Virus record (IMG/VR): IMGVR_UViG_3300032323_001119
Span: 1-64,000 of that record
Strand: one strand, 5' to 3'
Origin: a virus
Length of the DNA stretch: 64,000 nucleotides
The notes under the pieces are model-generated. The model was not told the DNA's origin, made no database searches, and was given only the letters and a program-made list of their open reading frames with translations. Shown piece by piece: positions 1 through 8,605 of the stretch. The position numbers were made by a program, and so were the translations under genes. Each line of letters opens with the position of its first letter. Within the stretch, counting starts at the first letter, position 1.

Positions 1-686
1 ACTGCATCATCTGCGTGATCCTTTGCTCTTTCTTCTGCAAGACCAATCTCTGTACTTGTCTTGTATGATGACCAAGTTGTTGTTGATGTTGTTTGAGAAT
101 CTTGAACTTGAGCATCTGCATAACTTTGAGCATCTGTAAGTGCTTGTGCTGCTGCGCCCTTTGCATCATATGTATTAGGAAGGTTTAAGTCTGTGATTGC
201 ATTAGCAATTGCATTGTTTCTGTTTGTCTGCTCACGGCCTTCTGCTAAATCTGTGTAAGCATTTGCTGTTACAACTGCTGCTGCCTCTGCTGCGTTAGCC
301 TTGTTTGTAGCATCAGTTGCTGCTGTGGCTTCTGCTGCAGCCTGTGCTGCGTTAGCCTTGTTTGTAGCATCAGTTGCTGCTGTGGCTTCTGCTGCAGCCT
401 GTGCTGCGTTAGCCTTGTTTGTAGCATCAGTTGCTGCTGCTAACTGTGCATCTGTTGCTGAACCGTATGAGTCAAATGTATTGACATTAATTGTAAGGTT
501 GCCAGCATTGTCAACGGTAAATACGTCTGTGTCTACTGACTTTACAAGTGTGGCTCCACCTACGAGGTTGAGGATATAAGAATCGCCAGCGACTTCTGAA
601 AGTATATTATTGCCATTAAGGGTTGCGGTTGATCCTTCGATAACCAGCCCATTTTTAATTCTAAAGTTTTTATCTACTGTTGCCAT
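1..686 (-). CDS. Tail fibre / minor tail protein, 3' end outside window
   Basis: The frame is open from an ATG at 686 to the window edge (about 228 residues, C-terminus missing). A GGGAG ribosome-binding site precedes the start. The N-terminus (MATVDKNFRIKNGLVIEG) is a beginning I associate with actinophage tail fibres. Next comes a beta-rich stretch, then Ala/Asn-rich 19-residue repeats containing ATDATNKANAAQAAAE, which suggest a trimeric fibre shaft. The same repeat type occurs in the 726-residue protein at 3590-5770. It heads the tail cluster; its receptor is unknown. Confidence 0.8.
   Translation of the reverse strand, partial: MATVDKNFRIKNGLVIEGSTATLNGNNILSEVAGDSYILNLVGGATLVKSVDTDVFTVDNAGNLTINVNTFDSYGSATDAQLAAATDATNKANAAQAAAEATAATDATNKANAAQAAAEATAATDATNKANAAEAAAVVTANAYTDLAEGREQTNRNNAIANAITDLNLPNTYDAKGAAAQALTDAQSYADAQVQDSQTTSTTTWSSYKTSTEIGLAEERAKDHADDA
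294..441. repeat. 57-bp tandem repeat in tail gene
   Basis: A 57-base unit is repeated about 2.6 times (units begin near 301, 358 and 415) and the two full copies are identical. It encodes a 19-residue Ala-rich unit, in frame with the partial tail protein. Exact identity suggests recent duplication or recombination. Confidence 0.9.
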
Positions 687-719
687 TTTTATGACTCCCT
701 GTACTGCTTTATTTTTTTA

Positions 720-1277
720 CTACGCCTTTACTGCTGTGCGAATAAATCTTACTGAAATTTCACCAGAAGTAGGGGTGATTCTTAAACTAATTATACCTGA
801 ATTTTCTTCAAAGGTATAACTAAATAGACTGTTTTCTGTGTTAGACATAATGTTTGTCTCTGATATCATGATGTCTGTACCATCATGTGATGCAAGGATC
901 TCTGATGTATAAAGCTCAGAGCCTTTTCTAACCTGAAGATTATATCTTACTGTTCTCCAGATTGCCTTTGCAAATGAGTCAACGTTTGTAGGATTTTCAA
1001 TTCCATAAACTGTAAGGTCATTGTTGCCTTCCAGCCCAAGTAGCTCTATGGTTGCATCACTACTGTTGTTTACATCATTAAGTAGAGTTTCTATTGCACC
1101 CACCTTGTATGACAAAGAGTCTGGATCTTGAGAACCGTCTATGCCAACTTTAACCTGAAGAGCTTCAATTGCATCATTTGCATTTGCATGCTGTTCAGAG
1201 TGTGATGGCGCTGACAATTGATCAGTTCCATTTGGGTTAATAAATTCGTCTAAATTGTTTGGATAACTGGTGGCCAT
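720..1277 (-). CDS. Tail-associated virion protein
   Basis: A 185-residue product that lies in the tail cluster. Its N-terminus contains NPNGTDQLSAPSHSEQHANA and NDAIEALQVKVG, an arrangement I associate with N-termini of actinophage tail fibres and baseplate appendages. The rest is predicted beta-rich without catalytic motifs. An AGGGGGT ribosome-binding site precedes the start. Its exact place in the virion is inferred from the neighbours. Confidence 0.65.
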   Translation of the reverse strand: MATSYPNNLDEFINPNGTDQLSAPSHSEQHANANDAIEALQVKVGIDGSQDPDSLSYKVGAIETLLNDVNNSSDATIELLGLEGNNDLTVYGIENPTNVDSFAKAIWRTVRYNLQVRKGSELYTSEILASHDGTDIMISETNIMSNTENSLFSYTFEENSGIISLRITPTSGEISVRFIRTAVKA

Positions 1278-1336
1278 TGGCTACCCCCTATGTGAATTAC
1301 TTTACTTAGATAATTATACCGCAAAACATTCTAACG

Positions 1337-1573
1337 CTACCACTTATTTAAAGGGCAGGTAGCATTTAAAAGCTTAGTTTTTGCTGACATAAAACATCCG
1401 CATTTTTTACATGTTTTAGTTAATTGAATTAGTTCTGGGCAGGACTTACATGTATTGTATCTTGATTCTGCTAGATCATCTGAAGCATATTCTGTGTTAG
1501 GATTTAAAAAATCCCATGGCTTTACATCTCTAGTTTTTTCTTGATACTTTTCCCATTCGGTTTTTTCTGTCAT
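1337..1573 (-). CDS. Zinc-ribbon small protein, DUF6171-like
   Basis: A 78-residue protein with C-x2-CP in the middle, then TCKKCGCFMSAK and a closing ATCPLNKW. Four or more cysteines should bind zinc. The order CxxCP, CxxCGC and CPxxKW matches my recollection of DUF6171. Its ATG overlaps the stop of the 1570-1962 gene by four bases, so the two are translationally coupled. The role is unknown; tail assembly is possible from position alone. Confidence 0.7.
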   Translation of the reverse strand: MTEKTEWEKYQEKTRDVKPWDFLNPNTEYASDDLAESRYNTCKSCPELIQLTKTCKKCGCFMSAKTKLLNATCPLNKW

Positions 1574-1962
1574 TCAAGTTCTCCTGGAATTATGAAGTCG
1601 CCATTAACATATTTCCAGCCTACACCAATCATTTCGGCATATTTATTTTTTTCTGTCCATCCAACTAATGTAGGATTAGAAAGAAGAATAGCTCTAATCT
1701 TTTCTGGACAAACTAAAATATCTACAACTAATCCGTCTTTTATTAGTTCTACGGCATACTCTTCTTCAGAAGAATACTCAGCATTATCTTTAAATTCATC
1801 TATTGTTTCCATTAAATCAGAAAACCATCTATCTGTTGCGAGTGTTTCTACAACTGTTCCATCTATAATAAATGCTAAAGGTTTTCCGCCTTCAATATTA
1901 TTATCAACTCTATGTTGTTTTATTCCTGGAGTAGACCAGTCTATTTCTGAATAAATAATCAT
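1570..1962 (-). CDS. Conserved phage protein, tail region
   Basis: A 130-residue acidic protein of the tail operon. It ends in a Trp/Gly-rich segment (GVGWKYVNGDFIIPGE) of the kind found at the ends of small phage baseplate or tail accessory proteins. No enzymatic motif is visible. It is led by its own promoter at 1968-1997 and coupled to the zinc-ribbon gene downstream. Function not recognised. Confidence 0.6.
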   Translation of the reverse strand: MIIYSEIDWSTPGIKQHRVDNNIEGGKPLAFIIDGTVVETLATDRWFSDLMETIDEFKDNAEYSSEEEYAVELIKDGLVVDILVCPEKIRAILLSNPTLVGWTEKNKYAEMIGVGWKYVNGDFIIPGELE

Positions 1963-1967
1963 AATTT

Positions 1968-1997
1968 ATTATATCCTTTTTTATACAGATCTGTCAA
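1968..1997 (-). promoter_or_regulatory. Promoter TTGACA-18-TATAAT
   Basis: Read on the minus strand, TTGACA (1997-1992) and TATAAT (1973-1968) are separated by 18 bases. The ATG at 1962 follows the -10 by five bases, so the message is leaderless or nearly so. It separates the tail-fibre genes from the small genes downstream. Confidence 0.7.
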
Positions 1998-2002
1998 CAC
2001 CA

Positions 2003-3580
2003 TTATGAATAGCAAGCTGCTCTGCTTCCATCTGGGTTTCTATTAGCTTGACATGCTCCAACTGTAAAGCATGTAGAATAATTTGTACTTGCAGGATTAT
2101 TAACGTCAAAGGAACTGCAGGCAAACCGCCCAGTAGCTGTTCTAGATACATTTGGGCAGCATGAATTTACAGTAGTACCACTTAGTGTTCCAGTTCTTTG
2201 TGACCCTCCAGGACAGCATTGTGGTGAATAATGTATTGGGTCGGTTGGTCCACTATTTGAATAGTTGCATACACAAGGTGGTGGTGGTGTGGTATATCCG
2301 CAAAGTCCGTCTACTTGACGATAATTACCGTATGTAGTTGTTACATCAGCTGCACAATTATAATCATATTGACCAGTAGGAGTTCCATTGCTAAGTTGAG
2401 TTTTTCTTTTTTCTTTTACATTTGTATAAACTTCTCTATAAAATGTTCCAGAGCATTCAGATCCACTAAAATTGCTTTCTGAATATACTTCGCATCCAGT
2501 CCAAGTAATTACTGGTGCTGGAGGAACATATACATCTGTAGTGTAATATGCAGTTGAGCTAACTGTTCCTTCAGAGTTAGCAATACTAGCTGTACATGAA
2601 ATGGTTTGGCCATTTCTGTCAGCCAACATAAAGTTTCCGCCATTCCACACAAACCCTGGACCCCAATAATAATCTAAAGAGCCTGCTGGACTTCCAAAGC
2701 TTCCAACGTTAACATTCATTCTTAGTTCTACTAAGCTTGGATATTGAGACGACTGAGTAGCAGTAATAAAAGAGCTATTGATTGATGGTGGAGTAGATGT
2801 TCTAATTGTTGATAGAGCAACAGATCTTGCTCCTCCTTGAATTCTTGAACCAAGTATATTAGAAAAAGGATTTGAGTTGCTTGTAGGCCAAATAGTTATG
2901 CCCAGCGTTCCTCTTTTGTTTGTTCCTAGATCTAAGTATTTATTACCAAAATCGGTTCCTACTGAAGTTCCTGGCTCTTCATTGTGTGATGGCAGAACAA
3001 GTTCTGTAAAAGAAACTTCTGGTCCTTGATACTGAACATAATATCCATTTGCACCCTTAGATTTTTGCCACAACATATATATTCTTCCGTCTGAAACTGG
3101 ATATGCTGTAAAAAATGGAAGTTTTTCTGGGCCAAGTATAATTCCTGGCTCAACTATCTTTGGTTGTGACTCTCCAACTGCATTTGAAGCATAAACTTTG
3201 CATCTAATTAAATATCCAACATAGTTAAAATTGACATATGCGGTAGCTCCAACTTGAGCAACTCCATTGTGAATAAGTGGTGACCATGAATATGATGAGT
3301 TTGAATATGGTGCCGCTTCCCAAACATATCTGTAGGATGTTGGTGTATTATCCCATGTTCCAGTTGTTATAGAAACTGTTTGCTCTACTAAACCTTCTAG
3401 ACCACTTTGCTGAGAAAATGATGGAGCAACTGTATTTTCTGGAACTCCTGTTGAAAACAATTTCCATTCTGTACCATTCCAGATATAAGAAGCCTTTGAA
3501 TCAACCCATGTTGACCCATTGTGTACCTGTATTTTTTTAAATGGGTTCCAATTAGAACCATTAAAAATATTTAGCGGCAT
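2003..3580 (-). CDS. Large tail protein with Ig-like repeats
   Basis: A 525-residue protein. The N-terminus has paired motifs of the form hNGStW / WNGTEW (residues 8-40), as in phage tail proteins that display adhesion domains. Two or three immunoglobulin/fibronectin-like repeats follow. The last about 120 residues are Cys- and Pro-rich (PPPPCVCNYS, CCPGGSQ, NSCCPNV) and may form a disulphide or metal-stabilised receptor tip. It lies between two fibre genes; host-surface recognition is inferred. Confidence 0.65.
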   Translation of the reverse strand: MPLNIFNGSNWNPFKKIQVHNGSTWVDSKASYIWNGTEWKLFSTGVPENTVAPSFSQQSGLEGLVEQTVSITTGTWDNTPTSYRYVWEAAPYSNSSYSWSPLIHNGVAQVGATAYVNFNYVGYLIRCKVYASNAVGESQPKIVEPGIILGPEKLPFFTAYPVSDGRIYMLWQKSKGANGYYVQYQGPEVSFTELVLPSHNEEPGTSVGTDFGNKYLDLGTNKRGTLGITIWPTSNSNPFSNILGSRIQGGARSVALSTIRTSTPPSINSSFITATQSSQYPSLVELRMNVNVGSFGSPAGSLDYYWGPGFVWNGGNFMLADRNGQTISCTASIANSEGTVSSTAYYTTDVYVPPAPVITWTGCEVYSESNFSGSECSGTFYREVYTNVKEKRKTQLSNGTPTGQYDYNCAADVTTTYGNYRQVDGLCGYTTPPPPCVCNYSNSGPTDPIHYSPQCCPGGSQRTGTLSGTTVNSCCPNVSRTATGRFACSSFDVNNPASTNYSTCFTVGACQANRNPDGSRAACYS

Positions 3581-3589
3581 TAGAACTCC

Positions 3590-5770
3590 TTAGTATTGAA
3601 TGTAAATATCTCCAGCAGAGTTTCCGCTAGCTGGTGGGGTTGCACTAGTTCCATAAGTAATTTTATTTACATTGGCACCGCTCATTCCATTGGTATATCC
3701 AGTTATTACTGAACTTCCAAGTGAGACCGCTGATCCGTTTATTGTAATGGAATTATTTTGAAGCATAGAATTAGATATTGTTGGTATTGCAGATGTTGAT
3801 ATCTTGCCACTTAAATCAAGTCCAGCATATCCTCCAGCCTGATTTCTATCTGATGCTAATGCATAGTCATCAAGTGAGTTATTAATTCCATTTATAGCTG
3901 TATCGGTATATGTTTTAGCTTCTGCTATACCAGATGTTAGTGCTATTGTTGTTGCATATGATGAAGTAATGCTATTTAGCTGAGACTGAACTCCAGAAGT
4001 AACACCACTTAATCTTTGTATTTCATCGTTAGTAACAGAACCTATTGTTGCAGATGTTGCTTCAAGTCCTCCAACTGCAAGATCATCCAGTAAGCCCTGA
4101 GTAAAATTAATTACTGTGGTTGGCTCATCTGTAACGCCCTTAAAGAATTTCCATTTATTTGATGAAGAATCACGCACAATACCTGAGTGCTGATATCCTG
4201 ATTCATCTACAAAAGAAGAAACTATTCCAAGATCTACCGTATTGGCAGCATTTCCTTCTCCAAGATATATGAGTGCGTCTGAAGTTGAAAAATTAGCTGT
4301 GTCTACTGTTGTTGTTGTGCCATTTACAGTTAAATTGCCATCTACAACCAAATTGTTTTCTATATTTACATTTCCACTAAATGAAGGTCCTGAAACTCTA
4401 GCTATAGTGCTAGGAATTATTGAATCAGAAATCTTTCCAGATGAATCAAGACCTGCTACTCCTTCGGCAACTCCTCTATCTGCATTTGGAATATAGTTTG
4501 TAAGATATCCCTGAACCTCGGTCCTTAAATCATCTACAGATGAGAGAGCTGACAAAAGTATATTTGTTCTTGCTGCATTTGTAGCTGTTACTGCTCTAGC
4601 ATTTGTAAAGTATAGATTGTTGCCTTCTGGCAAATCTGTAGTTGAAGTTATAGAGCTTCCTCCATCTGGAATTGCTGCTATTGCATCTGCTATATCTGAC
4701 GCAACTGCCTGCTTTGCTCTAGCTTCTGTAAAATAAAGTCTGTTTCCTTCTGGAATATCAGAAGTGGTTAAATCAGCAATTGCTGAGCTTGTAAAGCCTT
4801 CTGCATGCATATTAGCATTTTCTAGAACTATTAAATCTTGACTTTCTGCATGAGTTGCTGCTGCTGCAATTGCAGCAGATTGTGCAGCATTTGCTTTATT
4901 TGTTGCATCTGTTGCTGCTGCAGATATAGCAGCAGATTGTGCAGCATTTGCTTTGGTGGTTGCATCTGATGAAGATAGGGCAAGCACTTCTAGCTTTGCT
5001 GCGTTTACTTTATTTGTTGCATCTGTTGCTGCTGTTGTAACAGCAGCATTTGCTTTGGTGGTTGCATCTGATGCAGCTGTAGATACGGCAGCATTTGCTT
5101 TAGTTGTTGCATCTAATGAAGCTGCTGCCTCTGCTAGATCTGCTGCTCCTTTATCGTCATAAACATTATCAGATACTGAAATTGTGTTACCTACTATAGA
5201 TATAGCATTTCCCGCAGTTAAAATATTTTGTTTTCCAGCTACCAAGTTAACTACATCTTCTACATAGTTTTCATTATCTTGTATTGCTGCTGCTAGTTCA
5301 CCTAGAGTATTTAATACTTCTGGAGCAGAATTAAGCAAGTCACTTATTTTAGTGGCAGTATTAGTTGCCGCCGTTGCAACTGCTTGAGTTGATGAGCCAT
5401 AAGGATCAAAAACTCCCTGACCTGCTGCAATTGCTCTAGCTGGAGTAAAGTATAGGTTCGTTCCTTCTGCAAGATTAGAGGTTGTTCTTGAAGAAAAGGC
5501 TTGTTGTATTGCTGCCTCTAAATCTTCAATGGTATCAAATGCTGGGAGTTGTGAAGCTGGAATTTTTCCAGAAGAATCTAGTGTAGCAACTCCATTTGGA
5601 GATCCTATTTTAAAAGCATAGAAATTAATGGCATTCCATCTTTGAGAACCGTTACCAATTTTAAACTTTAGTGTGTCGGTTTCTATTCCTATTTCACCGT
5701 TTAAAAGAAGTGGATTGTTTGCTGTCCAATTCGCTGCTGTGTCTCTTCTTAATTGAATTTTAATTGCCAT
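3590..5770 (-). CDS. Long tail fibre with Ala-rich coiled repeats
   Basis: A 726-residue product. The N-terminus (MAIKIQLRRDTAANW, then NPLLLNGEIGIETD) is the short attachment domain of many phage fibres and major tropism determinants. Residues of about 200-300 are Ala/Asn-rich repeats with ATDATNKANAAQ units. After these come several copies of the motif [ST]-x2-[DN]-LPEGxxLYFT-x2-RA and a Gly/Ser-rich C-terminus. Stop and start overlap the next gene by one base (ATGGC after the TAA), which suggests coupled translation. Role in adsorption is inferred. Confidence 0.75.
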   Translation of the reverse strand: MAIKIQLRRDTAANWTANNPLLLNGEIGIETDTLKFKIGNGSQRWNAINFYAFKIGSPNGVATLDSSGKIPASQLPAFDTIEDLEAAIQQAFSSRTTSNLAEGTNLYFTPARAIAAGQGVFDPYGSSTQAVATAATNTATKISDLLNSAPEVLNTLGELAAAIQDNENYVEDVVNLVAGKQNILTAGNAISIVGNTISVSDNVYDDKGAADLAEAAASLDATTKANAAVSTAASDATTKANAAVTTAATDATNKVNAAKLEVLALSSSDATTKANAAQSAAISAAATDATNKANAAQSAAIAAAATHAESQDLIVLENANMHAEGFTSSAIADLTTSDIPEGNRLYFTEARAKQAVASDIADAIAAIPDGGSSITSTTDLPEGNNLYFTNARAVTATNAARTNILLSALSSVDDLRTEVQGYLTNYIPNADRGVAEGVAGLDSSGKISDSIIPSTIARVSGPSFSGNVNIENNLVVDGNLTVNGTTTTVDTANFSTSDALIYLGEGNAANTVDLGIVSSFVDESGYQHSGIVRDSSSNKWKFFKGVTDEPTTVINFTQGLLDDLAVGGLEATSATIGSVTNDEIQRLSGVTSGVQSQLNSITSSYATTIALTSGIAEAKTYTDTAINGINNSLDDYALASDRNQAGGYAGLDLSGKISTSAIPTISNSMLQNNSITINGSAVSLGSSVITGYTNGMSGANVNKITYGTSATPPASGNSAGDIYIQY
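4861..5120. repeat. Imperfect Ala-codon repeat array in fibre gene
   Basis: About four imperfect units of roughly 50-57 bases. All encode ATDATNKANAAQ-like peptides and resemble the 57-base unit at 294-441. Two genes sharing this repeat gives a ready substrate for recombination between fibre shafts. Confidence 0.75.
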
Positions 5771-6225
5771 TATGAATTTCCTCCGTCGAGTGATGGAGCA
5801 TCAAAATCTTCTGATCCTCCCCCTCCTAGTATTGTATCTTTTATTTCAGCTTCTCCATTAAATAAACCTCCATCAAACAAAGTTTCTTCAACAAATGAAG
5901 GTCCATCTAGGTTACTTCCTGGATTTCCTCCGTCATAACCAATAATTTCTGGCAAAACTAGGCCAGGAGTTGATGGGTTGGAAAGTGACTTAAAGTCAAC
6001 TTGATTTTGAATATCAATTGTATGTACATCTCCATCAAAGGTATGAGTGTGCATGTAAAATGGAGTGGGATCAGTACTTGGTGGTGTAAGTTCTATCCAG
6101 ACATTGCCATTATGAACACGCAAATTTTTAGTCAAAGTGTTAATATAAACTTCACCAACTTGACCAAAGGCTGGGTCTTCTGACAAAGCTAAAAGTCTTA
6201 ATGGGACTAGCATTTGTCTAGACAT
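5770..6225 (-). CDS. Small tail fibre-associated protein
   Basis: A 151-residue protein with the phage tail motif VGEVYINTLTKNLRVHNGNV near residues 22-42. The same 'G.vYyd..t..lr...g..W' pattern occurs in the neighbouring 401-residue protein. Its C-terminus is Asp/Gly-rich. It overlaps the long fibre gene by one base. Most likely a fibre adaptor or baseplate decoration; no enzymatic residues seen. Confidence 0.6.
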   Translation of the reverse strand: MSRQMLVPLRLLALSEDPAFGQVGEVYINTLTKNLRVHNGNVWIELTPPSTDPTPFYMHTHTFDGDVHTIDIQNQVDFKSLSNPSTPGLVLPEIIGYDGGNPGSNLDGPSFVEETLFDGGLFNGEAEIKDTILGGGGSEDFDAPSLDGGNS

Positions 6226-6227
6226 AA

Positions 6228-7433
6228 TTAACCTACTACAACTACTCTATATTCTCCAGCTGATGGTGCAGAAGCAAAGTTAACAGTTACAGAGTTTACA
6301 CCTGATCTTTGAACATCTGCTTCTACCTGTGCAAAAGGAGTAAGAGCTTCAAATATTTGAACTGTGACATCAGTTGTTCCCAGATTATGGGTTATAGTGT
6401 ATGATGTTGCAGAAGATCCTAAAGTAGTTGCGTACTTTCTTGCAATAGCATGATAATCTGAACCATTGTTTGTTAATGTCCACTTGTCAGATGTTTCATT
6501 CCATAGAATTTCTACATCTGATTCTGTTCCACGCTCTACTGTTATTCCAGCATCTGTTGTTGGAGCTCCAGTAAAATTGCTATTAAGCTTTACTTTATTA
6601 TCTTCAATGTTAATCTGTGTAGTATTTACAGAATTAACAGTTCCAATTACATTTAAGTTTCCGCCAACCTGCAAATTACCAACAATTTCAACATCTTCTG
6701 GTAATCCAATTGTTACGGCAGCATTATGTCCGCTATTTGGTGATACAGTGATTTCATTTTCTGTGCCAACAATTGTAGCAACATAATCGCCTGTAGTTTG
6801 TTCATCTAAATCAATATCTTTTATAGATACAACGCCTGCATTTACATTAAAGTCTGCTGCTGCAAATGATGCAATACCTTTGTTTGTTGTAGATGCATCT
6901 TCTCCAGAAATTGTTATCTTTAGTCCACCGTCATTGGTGACATCAATTCCTTCTCCGCCTTCAATCTTTAATGTTTCGTTTAAAAGATTTACTTGAATTC
7001 CAGCAGCATCATCGTTATTGATTGAAAGTGTTGTAGCTACATCAACTTCTCCAGCTTCAGTAAGTCTACCTTGCTGATCTACTGTAAATGTAGGTATTTT
7101 TGTTTGTGATCCGTATGAGCCAGCATTTACTGCAGTATCATCTAAATCTAATGTTGTTACTCCTGTATTATCAACATATGTTTTTGTTAATCCGACTCCG
7201 CCTTCAACATATGTTCCAATTGCATCTGTAATAACTTCCACAGAAGCAGACATTGGCATCCATGGACCGTTAGGAGATGAAAGTCCATTGTAGTAGTACA
7301 TGACATTATTTGATGTGTCATAATAAACTTGACCAGATACTGGACTCGATGGAGCAGTTCCTAAGTTTTGAATCCTAGCATTGAGTAATTCATTTTTGTT
7401 TAAATCAATGCTTACTAAAAATTTTCTTGCCAT
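6228..7433 (-). CDS. Tail fibre / minor tail protein
   Basis: A 401-residue protein. The N-terminus holds SIDLNKNELLNARIQNLG followed by VSGQVYYDTSNNVMYYYNG, a typical start for phage fibre proteins. Beta-rich repeats follow. The C-terminus (THNLGTTDVTVQIFE) resembles the terminal domain of short tail fibres and is shared in style with the 145-residue neighbour (VVINHNLQFNPNVSVK). Receptor unknown. Confidence 0.7.
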   Translation of the reverse strand: MARKFLVSIDLNKNELLNARIQNLGTAPSSPVSGQVYYDTSNNVMYYYNGLSSPNGPWMPMSASVEVITDAIGTYVEGGVGLTKTYVDNTGVTTLDLDDTAVNAGSYGSQTKIPTFTVDQQGRLTEAGEVDVATTLSINNDDAAGIQVNLLNETLKIEGGEGIDVTNDGGLKITISGEDASTTNKGIASFAAADFNVNAGVVSIKDIDLDEQTTGDYVATIVGTENEITVSPNSGHNAAVTIGLPEDVEIVGNLQVGGNLNVIGTVNSVNTTQINIEDNKVKLNSNFTGAPTTDAGITVERGTESDVEILWNETSDKWTLTNNGSDYHAIARKYATTLGSSATSYTITHNLGTTDVTVQIFEALTPFAQVEADVQRSGVNSVTVNFASAPSAGEYRVVVVG

Positions 7434-7447
7434 TTTTTATCTCCTTT

Positions 7448-7885
7448 TTAGGACAGGTATGCTGTCCCCGAAAATGGCTGGGCCATTGTCAATGTTATTT
7501 GGTTAATACTATTATAGTCTATTCCCGTTTCTAATAAGTCTCCAGAGCTTGACTTAACAGATACGTTAGGGTTAAACTGCAAATTGTGATTTATCACTAC
7601 TGAATATATTCCGTTTACTGGACCAGTTATTTGACTCATTTCCCAAGAATACATATAGGATATTTGCTTGTCTAATACGAAGCTATTTTCCACGCTCCAA
7701 GAATCTGTCTCTAAAGACTTAGGGCCCCAGAATCTTGTTGTAATTGTGTCAAAATAAAAGTCCCCTGGGACACCAAGTGAGTTTGAAGGATTTCCTTCTC
7801 CACTGATAATGGTTCTTCCAGGGGCACCAGAAGCTCTTACTACTACTAACGGATTATTTTCAGTTACGATTAAGCGGGTTGCCAT
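7448..7885 (-). CDS. Small tail protein
   Basis: A 145-residue product. The middle (GVPGDFYFDTITTRFWGPK) is the collagen-free version of a motif that ends many phage collar or fibre proteins. The C-terminal half has the NHNLQFNPNV segment shared with the neighbouring fibre. It overlaps the next gene by one base. Structural role inferred from context. Confidence 0.6.
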   Translation of the reverse strand: MATRLIVTENNPLVVVRASGAPGRTIISGEGNPSNSLGVPGDFYFDTITTRFWGPKSLETDSWSVENSFVLDKQISYMYSWEMSQITGPVNGIYSVVINHNLQFNPNVSVKSSSGDLLETGIDYNSINQITLTMAQPFSGTAYLS

Positions 7886-8229
7886 TATAGGGTTACCGCC
7901 CTATTTAATGTAAGATATCCTTCTAGTAATCTAGTAACATTTACACTTGGATCTATTACAACTAAATCGTAAGCAGATTTTGGGTAAAATAGCTTTTTGG
8001 TTCTTTCAGCTGAAACAGATATTGAAAGTTTTCCAAGAGATGGGGTTATTGTGATTCCGTCTGTATGATCTAGTGTAAATGCTAATTTTTTCCCACCTTG
8101 AGTGTCTCTAACTTGCATTTTTGCTGTATGATGGTTTAGCTGTATTGGTTCGTTGTCTTCATCAAGGTACTGCACCTCAAAAGTAAACGTCGCGTTCTCG
8201 TCTACTTGAAAATTTTTTTGAGCTGCCAT
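7885..8229 (-). CDS. Baseplate/tail accessory protein, beta-sandwich
   Basis: A 114-residue protein with alternating beta strands. The segment IQLNHHTAKMQVRDTQGG recalls the N-terminal domain of phage baseplate proteins of the BppU type. That comparison is from pattern memory and is weak. It is first of the tail run after a hairpin at 8240-8277 and has an AGGGG ribosome-binding site. Confidence 0.55.
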   Translation of the reverse strand: MAAQKNFQVDENATFTFEVQYLDEDNEPIQLNHHTAKMQVRDTQGGKKLAFTLDHTDGITITPSLGKLSISVSAERTKKLFYPKSAYDLVVIDPSVNVTRLLEGYLTLNRAVTL

Positions 8230-8239
8230 TTTTACCCCT

Positions 8240-8277
8240 AAAAAGAAAATACCCTTACACTATTTTAGCATAAGGGC
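8240..8277 (-). terminator. Hairpin between candidate holin and tail genes
   Basis: On the minus strand GCCCTTA and TAAGGGT form an imperfect stem followed by TATTTTCTTTTT. It could act as a terminator for the holin gene. A TAAAAT -10-like box sits in its loop, so it may also mark a promoter for the tail genes. Confidence 0.45.
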
Positions 8278-8296
8278 ATTCTCAATTGACTAATAA

Positions 8297-8539
8297 CTAC
8301 TTGCTCTTAAATCCAAAGCTCTGGTCGCTTGGGCTTAAAGCCTTCAGTATTACTGGAGCAATTGCTGCGAAGCCTGCTGCCACCAAATCTTTTGGATCTG
8401 TATTTCCAGTCATATAAAGTGCTGTTGCGGCTGCTAAAAATGCTCGCCCGTAAGTTCCTAATGCTGCTAGAATTTGTTCTTGCACTGTCACTTTCCCATC
8501 TTTATTTAAATCAGCTTTATCAAATTTTTTGATAGCCAT
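8297..8539 (-). CDS. Candidate holin with EF-hand-like loop
   Basis: An 80-residue protein. Residues 9-16 are an EF-hand/dockerin-type calcium loop (DLNKDGKVT). One or two hydrophobic helices follow (AFLAAATALYM and VAAGFAAIAPVIL). The end is a short polar tail (SPSDQSFGFKSK). This layout matches small holin-like membrane proteins of actinophages. A second protein of the same design is at 45864-46154. Membrane permeabilisation is inferred. Confidence 0.55.
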   Translation of the reverse strand: MAIKKFDKADLNKDGKVTVQEQILAALGTYGRAFLAAATALYMTGNTDPKDLVAAGFAAIAPVILKALSPSDQSFGFKSK

Positions 8540-8605
8540 TTTATCTTCTCCTCGTAGGCGGGTTGCCCATGAATTTTGGTTTTACCCAATACTATAATTC
8601 TACCA

